Below are positions 35,725 through 45,783 of a DNA stretch of 64,000 bases, piece after piece (positions within the stretch are counted from its first letter, which is position 1; each line of letters starts with the position of its first letter). The notes beneath the pieces were generated by a model, which was not told the DNA's origin, did not search any database, and saw nothing but the letters and a program-made list of their open reading frames with translations. The position numbers and the translations under genes were made by a program. Source of the DNA: Putridiphycobacter sp965230195 (GTDB lineage: Bacteria > Bacteroidota > Bacteroidia > Flavobacteriales_D > Crocinitomicaceae); contig OZ245997.1 in assembly GCA_965230195.1 (NCBI GenBank), positions 3,968,001 through 4,032,000 on the forward strand, given 5' to 3'.

Positions 35725-37494
35725 ATGAACACAAAAAAAATTTTAATGGTATGCCTGGCTTTTTTAGGGCTTAGCAACATATCAATTAGTCAGGGATTTG
35801 AGCGATTGATATATACCTTAGGAGTTGATCACAATCACTATTCAATTGAAACAACACGATCGGGTAATTATGTTGTTGCCGGCACTCAGTTTGATGCTTC
35901 TGGCAGAACAGATATACACGTGCTTTTATTAGACCCTAATGGAAACACAATATGGGAACGTATCGTTGACGTGTCGAATGACGACCGGGCACTGGATGTT
36001 ACAATTGGAAGAAATGATCATATTGTAGTGACTGGTTATGTAACCCGTAACCCAAAAGCGGAGTTGTATGTTTTTATGCTTGATCCGGCAGGAAATATGG
36101 TAATTGACCGGAAACTGGATTACAATATTGTACGTAATCAGGCCACTGCCGGAACCAATATAATATATAATGCCAACAGAGATGTTTTTATAGTTGGTGG
36201 TGCAGTTCTTGATCAGGTAACCTATCCAATATCCGGAAACGTAGCTTTGTTAATGGAACTTGACGGAGGATTAAATCCTACCGGAAATACTTTTATTTAT
36301 AACGGTAGCATCAATCGTCACTCAGCTATTAATGATATTGTGCAAATAGACAACGGTTACTATGCTACCGGAAGTGTAGGTTTGGTTGGTTCAGCAACTC
36401 AAGGCGTACTTTCAATCTTTTTGGATAATGCACTTAATCTAACGGCCAATTTATCTTTTCATTCAACTAATTCAGAGCAAAACGGTGTTTCAGCGGCATA
36501 TGATACCAATCAGGATTATCTATACCTGATGTCGAATAACAGTGTTATTCATAATCCTCAAATCACTGTTATTCGGGATCCCAATGGTAGTCCAAGTATT
36601 ATTAATCAATACTACCTTGAATTGGACCCGACCTATGGTCAATACAATGCGGCCGGGTTTCATCTAAAAATGTCACCCTGGGATCCCGACAACTTAGTTG
36701 CAATGGGATATTACAGAACTGACTATCCGGGATCTACTGTAAATGGCCAACACGCCACTCCATGGATTGCTGAATTCAGAAAAGACCGGGGTGATTATGT
36801 ATTAGGAATGATATGGGATGCCCCTTCTACAAATTTCCACAGTCATGGTGGAGGTACCTTTTCAACTTTCCAGGGAGAACATCCTTATATTTTTGAGCAA
36901 GAAATATTTACTGAAAGAGCTGACGGAAATGGTTTTGTATTCATTAGTCCGAACGACATCACTGGAGACTATGCTATTGAAGTAGTGACCACCGTTCAAT
37001 CAAAAATGCAGGAATGTTATGATGAAATCCGTTATCGTAATATCAATATTGGTGCAGCTGATTTTCATATTAATGACGACCCGGTTTCGTACTTTAATTC
37101 AAGACCTGGTTTTCCATATGATGATTATCGTAGTGATGTGGATCAGTATTGCAGAGTGCCTGCTGCTTTTATTCTTCCTTCAGATAATGATGCTACCAAT
37201 AATAACCAAAATTCATTTGGTGAAGCACAAGGTACAATACATGATGCTACAGCAGACTTTAATGTACTGCCAAATCCGTTTACAGATCAAATTACCATTA
37301 ATCTGTTAGATCAAAAAGCCGGTGGTGAATTTGTTCTAAGCAATGCTTTAGGTCAGATCGTTTACCGATCAGGAATCATTACCAATGATCATTATACAAC
37401 CCGTATTGATATGGAAGCATTTGATAGTGGTATTTACTTCCTGAAATACATTAATGGAGATAAACAAAGTACTAAGCGACTAATCAAGATGTAG
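35725..37494 (+). CDS. T9SS-secreted repeat protein with type A sorting domain
   Basis: 589 residues: signal peptide ending NISISQ, then propeller-like repeats (units such as NYVVAGTQFDASGRTDIHV and HIVVTGYVTRNPKAELYVF, LLLDPNGNTIWERI) covering roughly 20-330. The C-terminal 85 residues (NVLPNPFTDQITINLLDQ, LSNALGQIVYRSG, SGIYFLKYING..STKRLIKM) are a T9SS type A domain. Cell-surface or released protein; the role cannot be stated. A terminator lies 38 bases downstream. Confidence 0.8.
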   Translation: MNTKKILMVCLAFLGLSNISISQGFERLIYTLGVDHNHYSIETTRSGNYVVAGTQFDASGRTDIHVLLLDPNGNTIWERIVDVSNDDRALDVTIGRNDHIVVTGYVTRNPKAELYVFMLDPAGNMVIDRKLDYNIVRNQATAGTNIIYNANRDVFIVGGAVLDQVTYPISGNVALLMELDGGLNPTGNTFIYNGSINRHSAINDIVQIDNGYYATGSVGLVGSATQGVLSIFLDNALNLTANLSFHSTNSEQNGVSAAYDTNQDYLYLMSNNSVIHNPQITVIRDPNGSPSIINQYYLELDPTYGQYNAAGFHLKMSPWDPDNLVAMGYYRTDYPGSTVNGQHATPWIAEFRKDRGDYVLGMIWDAPSTNFHSHGGGTFSTFQGEHPYIFEQEIFTERADGNGFVFISPNDITGDYAIEVVTTVQSKMQECYDEIRYRNINIGAADFHINDDPVSYFNSRPGFPYDDYRSDVDQYCRVPAAFILPSDNDATNNNQNSFGEAQGTIHDATADFNVLPNPFTDQITINLLDQKAGGEFVLSNALGQIVYRSGIITNDHYTTRIDMEAFDSGIYFLKYINGDKQSTKRLIKM

Positions 37495-37531
37495 TTATAT
37501 AGGGTCTGAACAGACATCTTATCAGTATGAG

Positions 37532-37560
37532 AACCGCCGGAATTTCCGGTGGTTTTCTTT
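37532..37560. terminator. terminator between convergent genes
   Basis: AACCGCCGGAA (37532-37542) pairs with TTCCGGTGGTT (37544-37554) with one G-T pair and a tiny loop, followed by a T-rich stretch. It lies between the stop at 37494 and the minus-strand stop at 37592. The loop is very short, which weakens the top of the stem. Confidence 0.75.
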
Positions 37561-37591
37561 TACCCTTCTATTTTTTCACAATAGTTTTGCC

Positions 37592-40500
37592 CTAATAGGG
37601 CATTACAAATTGATATCTGAAGCCACCATGGGTTTCCACTTTAAGTTCAGCATCCAATTGATCAGCCAGCGACCATATCAGGTCCATTCCAAGGGAATTA
37701 TCACAAAGTGTTTTTGCTGGTATATCTGAACCTACCCCATTATCACTTATATTAATGTGTATTTTACCGTTATCACTAAATAATTGTAGTGATACCTTTC
37801 CATCAGATTGATCAGAAAAGGCATGTTTTAGTGAATTTGAAAAAATTTCATTGATAATCAACCCTAGCGAAATCAGTGTATCCATTCCAAGTTCCATAGC
37901 TTCAACTTCAATAACAAAAGCAATTTTAGCAGAAGAATGATTGGCCTCAACAATATTATTCTTAAGTTCACCAATATAGTCCCTGACGTTCAGATTCGCT
38001 AATTTTTCACTTTTATAGAGCATTTCATGAATTAAACGCATGGAATGAATTCTGTCTTCAGTTTCCTTAAGCTTTTGTCTGAAATTAGATTTATCCATAA
38101 AATCGGTTTGCAACCTTATTAAACTATTTACAATTTGTAAATTGTTTTTTACCCTGTGGTGGATTTCTTTGATTATTGTTTCCTTCTCTTCATTTGATAT
38201 TAAGGTCTGCTTCAATTCCTCTTTCTGTTTTTTTATTTCCAGAGTAGCCTTGTTAACTGCTTCTCTAAGGTATTCTTTCTGATATTTTAACCGTTTTGTA
38301 CGTAACCTGTAAAAAACAGTAAGTATTGAAACAAAAATGAAAACATATAGTGTAATAGCCCACCAGGTTAACCACAAAGGTGGGTTAACTTTAAAGGTAA
38401 AACTGAATGGTTCACTCCACTCCCCTCCTTCCACAACAGCACAAACTTTAAAGGTATGTGCTCCATAGGGTAAATTTCTGTAATCAGCTTTTAGTTCCCG
38501 ACTGGGTTCACTCCAGCCTTTATCCAGCCCTTCAATTTTATGAGTGTACATTACCTTATGGGAAACCGACCAATCCTTTACACAAAAAAAGAAGGTTAGA
38601 TGGTTTTTGACATGTGGTAATTCAAGCTGTTCAGGAACATTAGTAAAGGAGTGGACTGAATCAAAAGAAATATCACTCCATAAATCGGAGTCCAGGTTAT
38701 TATAATCAATGAATTGACCATTTACTTCCACCCTGTTTAATGTTACCTCCGGTGCAAATCTATCAACAGAAAACGAATTCGAGTTAAATGTTGTGACGCC
38801 TTTCCCTGTTCCCCACCAAATATTTCCCTTCTGGTCAATGGCAGCACAATTTTCATAAAAATCCAGTCCTTTTAATCCATCCAATTTGCCATATGTACTG
38901 ATTAGTATCTCATGACTTTCCTTTTTTCCTGACAGTACAGATATACCGCTTTGAGTACCCAGCCAGATATTCTGGTCATGATCTTCTACAATGGACCAAA
39001 CCATATTGTCGCTTAACCCTTCGTTAGTAGTATAATGTGAAAAAGAAATTCCATTAAACTCTGAAACACCTTTATCTGACCCAATCCAAATATCTCCATC
39101 ACTATCAAGAAACATAGTGTGGATTGTATTACTAAGTAACCCTTCTTTAGTGGTGTAATTTATGAAGGAAATACCATCATATTTTACTACTCCTCCCCCT
39201 GCTGTACCAAACCATACATTTCCAGCCTGATCTGTAATAGCTGACCAAATGCCTTTTGATCCGGTTTTCTGCTCAAAACCATATCTAAAAAAAGAGCCAT
39301 TACTGTATTTTACAACACCATAGCTCTCACTACAAACCCATATATCTCCCTCACTATCTTCTATAATTGTACGGACCATCCCAAAATCGGGAATATTGTA
39401 GTTTACAAAGGAGTGGTCTGTTAACTTTGTTATTCCTCCGAAGTTGTACGAACCAAACCACATATTTTGCTTTGAATCTTCCATTATTGCAAAGAAAGCA
39501 TTCCCTTCCAGTCCCTCATCTTCAGCATATTTTTCAAAATTTACCCCATCATATTTCAAAACGCCATCCCCCCTTGAACCAATCCATATATTTTCTTCCG
39601 AGTCCTTAACTATACCAACTGTAATATTCGCAGTTAAACCATTATCTTTGGTAAAGTGCGTGAATGATTTTTTATTGAATCTGGTTATACCTCCTCCGTT
39701 AGTGCCTAACCATAAATTTCCCTTCCTGTCTCCAATAACAGACATGATATCATTACTACTAATACCATCTTTTTCACTATAATTCTTAAAAGTTTTGCCA
39801 TCATACTTAAAAATGCCATCTCCAAAAGTGCCAAACCAGATATTGCCATCATCTTCTTCTGCAATTGATAAAATAATCTCACTGATCGACTCACCATTTC
39901 TCAAAAGTTGCCAAAACTGTTCTCCATCAAACTTAATAATACTATTACGATGTGTACCGAGCCAGATATTTCCCTTTTTATCGCGTAATATTGACCAGAC
40001 ATAATCGAGGTTTACCCCCACTTCATTATTATAATGTTGGAATGACTTTCCGTCAAAAACTGAAACACCCATTCCATTCGTACTAAACCAAATATTCCCA
40101 TCTTTGTCCTCTTCTGCTTTTAGCAAATAATTATAAAGTAAACCTTCATTTTCAGTGTAAAACGTAAAATGAGTACCATCATACTTAATTGCTCCGGCAC
40201 CATTTGTTATAAACCAAATATTTCCCCTGGAATCAACTAATATGTCACTTATTTTTCCAGTATTCAATGTGTTATCTCCAAAGTATTGAATAAATTGATC
40301 TCCATTATACCTTGTTATACCTCCACCAAGCGTACCAAACCATATTTCGCCATTATTATCTTCTGCAATTGCCCAAACCTCATTACCACTCAATCCGTGA
40401 TCAATAGAATAATTTGTAAATGAAATACCATCAAATACAGAAACACCTTCGTATGTGGCAAACCATAAATTTCCTTTACTGTCAATATATTGATCAAATA

Positions 40501-41101
40501 CATATGAAGATGGTAATCCCTGATCCACGTCTAAATATTGAAAATTTTCAGTAGCCACATCCTTAAACCTTGCGGGTACAGCCAAAACCGGAGGTTCCTC
40601 TGTTTTTTTTAATACTACACCATCTATTATTAATGGTGTACCTGTTTTTAATGGACCAATTGTTTGATCTCCGGAGTTTAATGCAAGCGAATCGAGACGA
40701 GACGGCAAAACCTTAATTTCAATCTCTTTAAAGGTTATATCACTGACGATATTGGATTGTACTTTTTCCTTTTTTACATTGTTCGGATCAAACGTTCCTG
40801 TAGTTTGTTCAACCTGATCAGTAATATCTTCCTCAATAAAAACATAGGTTTTGCCAGATATAATAGTATCTATATCATCTACGGTGATTGGTTTTATACT
40901 ATCACCTGTTGCTATATTAATTGTATATCCTTCAATGGTATCAAGGTTCACAACAACCGGATCACGGTGCCTTCTGTCCGGCATATCTTTATCGCTAGAA
41001 CCTAAACGGGCACAAGAAAAAGTAATGCATAACAACAGAAACAGAGTACCAATTGGCATTAGGTTTTTGGGGATTATAAAACTAATTGTTTTATAAAACA
41101 T
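37592..41101 (-). CDS. lipoprotein two-component-regulator propeller sensor histidine kinase (HisKA_2 type)
   Basis: 1169 residues. The N-terminal signal ends in lipobox TFSC. A linker (40-190) is followed by 13-14 Reg_prop repeats (for example GNLWFATYEGVSVFDG, GDIWIGSDKGVSEFNG), a Y_Y_Y domain (LTFFFCVKDWSVSHKV..YTHKIEGLDKGW), one TM helix (ITLYVFIFVSILTVF), a coiled coil and the kinase: dimerisation/phosphoacceptor EIHHRVKNNLQIVNS around 980 (phospho-His most likely His982) and a HATPase with INEIFSNSLKHAF and ISDNGVGSDIP. No receiver or DNA-binding module is fused. The linker and propeller are homologous to the SpoIIE-type sensor at 20848 but its output is a kinase. No response regulator gene is adjacent. 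Confidence 0.9.
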   Translation of the reverse strand: MFYKTISFIIPKNLMPIGTLFLLLCITFSCARLGSSDKDMPDRRHRDPVVVNLDTIEGYTINIATGDSIKPITVDDIDTIISGKTYVFIEEDITDQVEQTTGTFDPNNVKKEKVQSNIVSDITFKEIEIKVLPSRLDSLALNSGDQTIGPLKTGTPLIIDGVVLKKTEEPPVLAVPARFKDVATENFQYLDVDQGLPSSYVFDQYIDSKGNLWFATYEGVSVFDGISFTNYSIDHGLSGNEVWAIAEDNNGEIWFGTLGGGITRYNGDQFIQYFGDNTLNTGKISDILVDSRGNIWFITNGAGAIKYDGTHFTFYTENEGLLYNYLLKAEEDKDGNIWFSTNGMGVSVFDGKSFQHYNNEVGVNLDYVWSILRDKKGNIWLGTHRNSIIKFDGEQFWQLLRNGESISEIILSIAEEDDGNIWFGTFGDGIFKYDGKTFKNYSEKDGISSNDIMSVIGDRKGNLWLGTNGGGITRFNKKSFTHFTKDNGLTANITVGIVKDSEENIWIGSRGDGVLKYDGVNFEKYAEDEGLEGNAFFAIMEDSKQNMWFGSYNFGGITKLTDHSFVNYNIPDFGMVRTIIEDSEGDIWVCSESYGVVKYSNGSFFRYGFEQKTGSKGIWSAITDQAGNVWFGTAGGGVVKYDGISFINYTTKEGLLSNTIHTMFLDSDGDIWIGSDKGVSEFNGISFSHYTTNEGLSDNMVWSIVEDHDQNIWLGTQSGISVLSGKKESHEILISTYGKLDGLKGLDFYENCAAIDQKGNIWWGTGKGVTTFNSNSFSVDRFAPEVTLNRVEVNGQFIDYNNLDSDLWSDISFDSVHSFTNVPEQLELPHVKNHLTFFFCVKDWSVSHKVMYTHKIEGLDKGWSEPSRELKADYRNLPYGAHTFKVCAVVEGGEWSEPFSFTFKVNPPLWLTWWAITLYVFIFVSILTVFYRLRTKRLKYQKEYLREAVNKATLEIKKQKEELKQTLISNEEKETIIKEIHHRVKNNLQIVNSLIRLQTDFMDKSNFRQKLKETEDRIHSMRLIHEMLYKSEKLANLNVRDYIGELKNNIVEANHSSAKIAFVIEVEAMELGMDTLISLGLIINEIFSNSLKHAFSDQSDGKVSLQLFSDNGKIHINISDNGVGSDIPAKTLCDNSLGMDLIWSLADQLDAELKVETHGGFRYQFVMPY

Positions 41102-41191
41102 ACCAGAATGATTTAAAATCAGGCAATCAATTTAAGGTCTGATTCGAAAAGCCTTATAATAAAAATACAATAAAAAAGGAATTATTACAGG

Positions 41192-42829
41192 TTATCCGTT
41201 TAAATTAATTTCCTTCAAATTTTCCATGCGATTTCTGGCTAAAAAATCATCAATTGTTTCAAAGTGTTCAATTACTCTTTTATCCTTAAATTCGAATACC
41301 TTTTCTGACAAACCTTGTAAAAAGTCCCTGTCATGAGATACTAAAATCAAAGTACCATCAAACGACAATAAAGCTTCTTTTAAAACATCTTTTGATTTCA
41401 TATCCAAATGATTAGTTGGCTCATCCAAAATCAATACATTAACCGGTTCTAACAGCAGTTTTACCATTGCCAACCTTGTACGCTCTCCTCCCGACAGTAC
41501 ACCAACTTTTTTGTCAATATCATCACCGCTAAACATGAACTGCCCCAAAATATTCTTAATCTGACTTCGAATATCACCCTCTGCCACTGCATCAACAGTT
41601 TGGAATACGGTCAAGTCGGGATCAAGTAAGGATGCCTGATTTTGGGCAAAGTATCCTACTTTGGCATTATGTCCTAAACTACACTCCCCCTCAAAATCAA
41701 TTTCACCCATTATGGCTTTAATCATAGTGGATTTACCTTCTCCGTTTCTGCCGACAAATGATACCTTTTGGCCTCTCTTTATTGACAGGTTTGCATCACT
41801 AAATACGACCTGATTACCATACGATTTAGACAATCCCTGGGCTGTAACGGGATAATCACCTGAACGTACTGATGGTGGAAACCTCAATTTTAATGCTGAG
41901 TTATCAACCTCATCAATTTCAATGATTTTAAGTTTCTCCAACATCCGTTCCCTTGAGTTAACCTGATTGGTTTTAGAATAAGTCCCTTTAAAACGCTCAA
42001 TAAATGCTTTATTATCTGCGATCATCTTTTGCTGTTCCTGATAAGCTTTAATCTGGTGAGCCCGTCTTTCCTCTCTTAATTGCAGATAATGGGAATAATT
42101 TGCTTTATAATCATAGATCCTTCCCATGGTTACCTCAATGGTACGGTTAGTGATATTATCTACAAAAGCTTTATCATGTGAAATAACGATAACCGCTTTA
42201 GCCTTATTCAATAAAAAATCCTCAAGCCAGATTACCTACTCAATATCAACATGATTAGTTGGCTCATCCAGTAATATGAGGTCGGGTTTTTGTAATAAAA
42301 TTTTAGCCAATTCAATACGCATTCTCCAACCTCCGCTAAACTCACTGGTTGGTCGCGTAAAATCAGTTCTTTTGAACCCAAGTCCCATTAAAGCCTTTTC
42401 AACTTCAGCATCATAATTTGTGTCCTCAATTGCATAAAATTTCTCTCCCAACTCAGTTACGCGTTCAATGATCTCCATATATTCCTTCGACTCATAATCT
42501 GTCCTTGTCTCCAAGGCTTTGTTGAGCTCATCAATCTCGTCTCTCATCTTAAAAATGTGGCCAAATGCTTTCGAGGCCTCTTCAAAAACAGTACAATCGT
42601 CATCTGTTAACAGGTGCTGTGGTAAATAAGCGATAACAGTGTCACCAGGTTTTCTTACATGTCCCCGGCTTGCTTTTTGAACACCAGCAATAATCTTCAT
42701 CATGGTGGATTTACCTGCTCCGTTTTTTCCCATCAATGCTATCTTGTCATTCTCATTTATGACAAATGAAACATCACTGAAAAGTGTTTCTCCACTAAAT
42801 TCTACTGCTATGGCATCAACTGAAATCAT
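41192..42829 (-). pseudogene. ABC-F family ATPase interrupted by one in-frame amber codon
   Basis: Read continuously from 42829 to 41192 the frame holds 545 codons of an ABC-F translation-factor-type protein with a single TAG at 42236-42238. NBD1: Walker A GKNGAGKST, signature SEFSGGWRMR, Walker B LILLDEPTNH, then VDIE followed by the stop; after it VIWLEDFLL and the H-switch VIVISHDK. The linker (RRAHQIKAYQEQQ) and NBD2 (VGRNGEGKST, LSGGERTRL, LDEPTNHLD, LVSHD) are intact. The stop replaces the position that is Ser in the usual DIESIxWLE motif, and the frame is kept, so this is one nonsense change rather than an indel. If real, NBD1 would be released without its H-switch. Sequencing error, natural inactivation or suppression are all open. 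Confidence 0.85.
42236..42829 (-). CDS. ABC-F N-terminal fragment (NBD1 up to the amber stop)
   Basis: The 197-residue product expected if the TAG at 42236 terminates translation. It carries Walker A, signature and Walker B of NBD1 but lacks the H-switch histidine, the interdomain linker and NBD2, so it would be a non-functional ABC-F stub. Starts at ATG 42829 with MISVDAIAVEFSGETLF, the normal ABC-F beginning. Listed separately because conventional gene callers will report it. Confidence 0.7.
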   Translation of the reverse strand: MISVDAIAVEFSGETLFSDVSFVINENDKIALMGKNGAGKSTMMKIIAGVQKASRGHVRKPGDTVIAYLPQHLLTDDDCTVFEEASKAFGHIFKMRDEIDELNKALETRTDYESKEYMEIIERVTELGEKFYAIEDTNYDAEVEKALMGLGFKRTDFTRPTSEFSGGWRMRIELAKILLQKPDLILLDEPTNHVDIE

Positions 42830-42973
42830 GTCTAAAATTTAAAGCTGCAAATTTACAAGACTTTAGGCAAAGTGACCATGATTTTGGAACAATTTCTCAG
42901 GATTGTTAAATGATTGGCACAAAGTCGCATCAATCCTCAAAATCACTACATTTGTTAAAATTTGCACCTAATT

Positions 42974-43411
42974 ATGGCACAAGATCATTACAGGAAGTTG
43001 GAAAAGATGTATTTAGAGGCTAATATTAATACAGCGCTTTTTGAGAGTACAACTATTCATATATCAGATAATGAAGTGGAAATTGGACTTACTATTGATA
43101 GTAAATACTTTCATGCTTTGGGTGCAATACACGGTTCTGTTTATTTTAAATTATTGGATGATGCTGCTTTTTTCGCTGTTCAGGCAGCTGTAAAAGATGC
43201 TTTTGTGCTCACTACATCCTTTAATATTAATATCACCCGTCCGGCTAACCAGGGCAAAATTAAAGCTGTAGGACGTATCCGGTTTCAATCTAAGAATCTT
43301 TTTGTTGCCGAGTCAAAATTATTCAATGAAGCCGGAAAAGAAATTGCCTTTGGAACCGGCAATTTTGCCAAAAGCAGGGCTGAGTTGTCGGAAGAAATTG
43401 GTTATAAATGA
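42974..43411 (+). CDS. PaaI/hotdog-fold thioesterase
   Basis: 145 residues from ATG 42974; a TTG at 42962 would add four residues not typical of the family. The hotdog-fold marks are FHALGAIHGSVYFKLLDDAAFFAVQAA (helix with the HG...D dyad) and VLTTSFNINITRPANQGKIKAVGRIRFQSKNLFVAESKLFNEAGKEIAFGTGNFA. PaaI-type enzymes hydrolyse acyl- or aryl-CoA thioesters. Substrate unknown. Divergent from the broken ABC-F gene. Confidence 0.85.
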   Translation: MAQDHYRKLEKMYLEANINTALFESTTIHISDNEVEIGLTIDSKYFHALGAIHGSVYFKLLDDAAFFAVQAAVKDAFVLTTSFNINITRPANQGKIKAVGRIRFQSKNLFVAESKLFNEAGKEIAFGTGNFAKSRAELSEEIGYK

Positions 43412-43462
43412 ATGTATTATCAATGAAATGATAAGAATTACGGTTAATTCAAAAAAAATAAG

Positions 43463-44089
43463 ATGAAATCTATTTATATATTATTAGTTATTCTGATAAG
43501 TATTGTAAACATATCTTGTCAGACAGATCCTAATGAAGCTGTTGATGAGGGAAAAGTAACCGGCTATACGTATACCAGTGATGATATTGGCTGGTCCATT
43601 CAAATTCCTGAAGGATGGGAAGTAACAGGAAAAGATGCGCAGCAAGCAAGGGTTGAAAGAGGACAAGAAGCTTTTGAGGATGCTACCAATCTGGAGATTG
43701 ATGTCAGTAACCTGAGACATTTAATAGGTTTCCAGAAAGATCAATTTAATATATTCCAATCTACTTCAGAACGATTTGAACTGGAATATGAAGGCGAATG
43801 GGAAAGCAACTTTAAAGATGTTACAGAACTAATTTGTGTCATGTATGAAGACAATGGAATTGCATATGATACATTATCGGGCACGGAGATTATTGATGGT
43901 CTGGAATTTAAGAAATTTAATGTGACCATCTATTCGCCTAAAGGAGATATTATACTATATCAGGAAGTGTACGGCAGACACATTAATGGTTTTGACTTTA
44001 GTGTTAATATCAATTACAACAACGAAAACGATAAAATTGAATTGGTTAGTGCTTTAAAGAATTCCAAATTCAATATTCGAAACAATTAA
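43463..44089 (+). CDS. putative lipoprotein, PsbP/DUF-type beta domain
   Basis: 208 residues with lipobox NISC (Cys19-20 region). The mature part (YTYTSDDIGWSIQIPEGWEV..., LEIDVSNLRHLIGFQKDQFNIFQ, LEFKKFNVTIYSPKGDIILYQEVYGRHINGFDFSVNINYNNENDK) is an alpha-beta domain of the kind found in PsbP/LpqN-like lipoproteins with an IPxGWxV opening. No catalytic residues are visible. First gene of a tight five-gene run; the MFS gene starts one base after its stop. Confidence 0.55.
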   Translation: MKSIYILLVILISIVNISCQTDPNEAVDEGKVTGYTYTSDDIGWSIQIPEGWEVTGKDAQQARVERGQEAFEDATNLEIDVSNLRHLIGFQKDQFNIFQSTSERFELEYEGEWESNFKDVTELICVMYEDNGIAYDTLSGTEIIDGLEFKKFNVTIYSPKGDIILYQEVYGRHINGFDFSVNINYNNENDKIELVSALKNSKFNIRNN

Positions 44090-44090
44090 A

Positions 44091-45305
44091 ATGGCTGTAG
44101 ACTCCTTTAAACTAGGCCTCAAAGAAAACTGGTTACAATTTACCATTTTGGTTATTGTCAATGCTTTTGTGGGCGGAATGGTAGGTCTTGAACGTACTAT
44201 TTTTCCAAAATTTGCCGATATTGAATTTGGAGTAGCTTCTAAAACAGCAATCCTGTCCTTTATTATCGCTTTTGGAATCACCAAAGCCATTACCAATTAT
44301 TTTACAGGAAAACTTGCCAATAAGGTTGGACGTAAAAACTTGCTGGTTATTGGCTGGTGCTTTGCTTTACCTATTCCATTTATACTCATTTATGCTAACG
44401 CCTGGAGCTGGGTTGTTTTTGCCAATATTCTTTTGGGTATCAATCAGGGCTTAACATGGAGCAGTACAGTTGTTATGAAAATTGATTTAGTGGGCGAAAA
44501 GGATCGTGGATTTGCCATGGGACTCAACGAATTTGCCGGCTATTTTGCTGTTGGAATAATTGCTTTTGTGACTGGTATTATTGCTGAAAAATATGGCATT
44601 ACACCCTATCCTTTCTATTTAGGTATTCTTATTGTCATAGTTGGGTTAATTTTATCGCTTTTATTTGTTAGAGATACACGTGATTTTGTTGCTCAGGAAC
44701 AAAAAAGCAATCGGACTGATAAGATGGATCACGTATTTGTTGAAACCACATTTAAAAACAAAACCCTGAGTTCGGTCACACAAGCCGGTCTGGTGAATAA
44801 CCTGAATGACGGTATGATATGGGGTCTGCTTCCCATTCTGCTGATCGCCTTAAACTATGATAACCAAAGCATTGGTGTTTTGGGAGCAGTATATCCAACC
44901 GTTTGGGGAATCGGTCAGCTTTTTACAGGAAAAATGGCTGATCATTATTCTAAAAAGAAAATGTTATTCTACGGTATGTTTGCACAAGGTATTGCCATTA
45001 TATTGATTCCTTATTTTACTGGTTTTTATGAATTAATTGGTATTGGAATCATTTTGGGTCTGGGTACAGCATTAGTCTACCCCACATTTCTGTCAGCTAT
45101 TGCTGATGCTACCCAACCCCAACAAAGGGCTGAAAGTATTGGTGTTTTCAGACTATGGCGAGATCTGGGTTATGCTATAGGTGCCATCACATCAGGAATC
45201 ATAGCTGATGTATTTGGATTAAATGCCGCCATCATTTCAATTGGAATATTGACGGTTATTTCGGCATTAATCATTAAATTTAGAATGCCCCAATCACAAC
45301 ATTAA
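44091..45305 (+). CDS. MFS transporter
   Basis: 404 residues, 12 TM helices. The loop 2-3 signature-like KLANKVGRKNLLVIGW and the matching ADHYSKKKMLFYGM in the second half are the usual MFS A-motif positions. The N-terminal NAFVGGMVGLERTIFPKFAD and DATQPQQRAESIGVFRLWRDLGYAIG are characteristic of a Bacteroidota group often annotated as multidrug or sugar efflux. Substrate unknown. Tightly spaced within a run of genes. Confidence 0.85.
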   Translation: MAVDSFKLGLKENWLQFTILVIVNAFVGGMVGLERTIFPKFADIEFGVASKTAILSFIIAFGITKAITNYFTGKLANKVGRKNLLVIGWCFALPIPFILIYANAWSWVVFANILLGINQGLTWSSTVVMKIDLVGEKDRGFAMGLNEFAGYFAVGIIAFVTGIIAEKYGITPYPFYLGILIVIVGLILSLLFVRDTRDFVAQEQKSNRTDKMDHVFVETTFKNKTLSSVTQAGLVNNLNDGMIWGLLPILLIALNYDNQSIGVLGAVYPTVWGIGQLFTGKMADHYSKKKMLFYGMFAQGIAIILIPYFTGFYELIGIGIILGLGTALVYPTFLSAIADATQPQQRAESIGVFRLWRDLGYAIGAITSGIIADVFGLNAAIISIGILTVISALIIKFRMPQSQH

Positions 45306-45314
45306 ATTATACTT

Positions 45315-45782
45315 ATGACAACTATTAACGTTTACCTCACCTTTGATGGTGATTGTGAAGAAGCATTCAACTTTTACAAATCTGTATTTGGTGGTGAATT
45401 TAACTACTCAGGAAAATTCAGTGAGATGCCAAAAGACCCCAAGTACCCTGTACCGGAAGAGGACATGGATAAGATCATGCACATTTCTCTGCCTATCAGC
45501 AAGGAAACAACCTTAATGGGAAGCGACTCTTCTTCTTCTTTTGGTAAAACTTTAACCAAAGGTGATAATTTTTCAATATCCATTAACAGTGACTCGGTAG
45601 AAGAAATTACCAGACTTTTCAATGAACTTTCTGCAGGAGGAACGGTTAAAATGCCGTTAAATAAAACTTTTTGGGGATCATACTTCGGTATGTTTACTGA
45701 TAAGTACGGTATAAACTGGATGGCAAATTGTGAATTAGAAGAACACCGTAATTTTGAAAACCAAAGTGACATTTTAGATTAA
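45315..45782 (+). CDS. PhnB-type VOC family protein
   Basis: 155 residues: INVYLTFDGDCEEAFNFYKSVFGGEFNYSGKFSEMP and SISINSDSVEEITRLFNELSAGGTVKMPLNKTFWGSYFGMFTDKYGINWMANCE. This is the PhnB/YdcJ-like VOC form (the GD..EA..FY...FG opening). Ends with LEEHRNFENQSD. No reaction can be assigned. Followed by the DinB gene one base after the stop. Confidence 0.85.
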   Translation: MTTINVYLTFDGDCEEAFNFYKSVFGGEFNYSGKFSEMPKDPKYPVPEEDMDKIMHISLPISKETTLMGSDSSSSFGKTLTKGDNFSISINSDSVEEITRLFNELSAGGTVKMPLNKTFWGSYFGMFTDKYGINWMANCELEEHRNFENQSDILD

Positions 45783-45783
45783 G

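Noticed and set aside
39367..40004. Several plus-strand ORFs inside the propeller kinase
   Set aside because: They lie antisense to a strong coding sequence with clear Reg_prop motifs and have no recognisable family or start signals.
42236..42238. Pyrrolysine or selenocysteine recoding at the amber codon
   Set aside because: No associated pyl genes or structural element is visible; TAG is not used for selenocysteine, and the position is not catalytic in this way.
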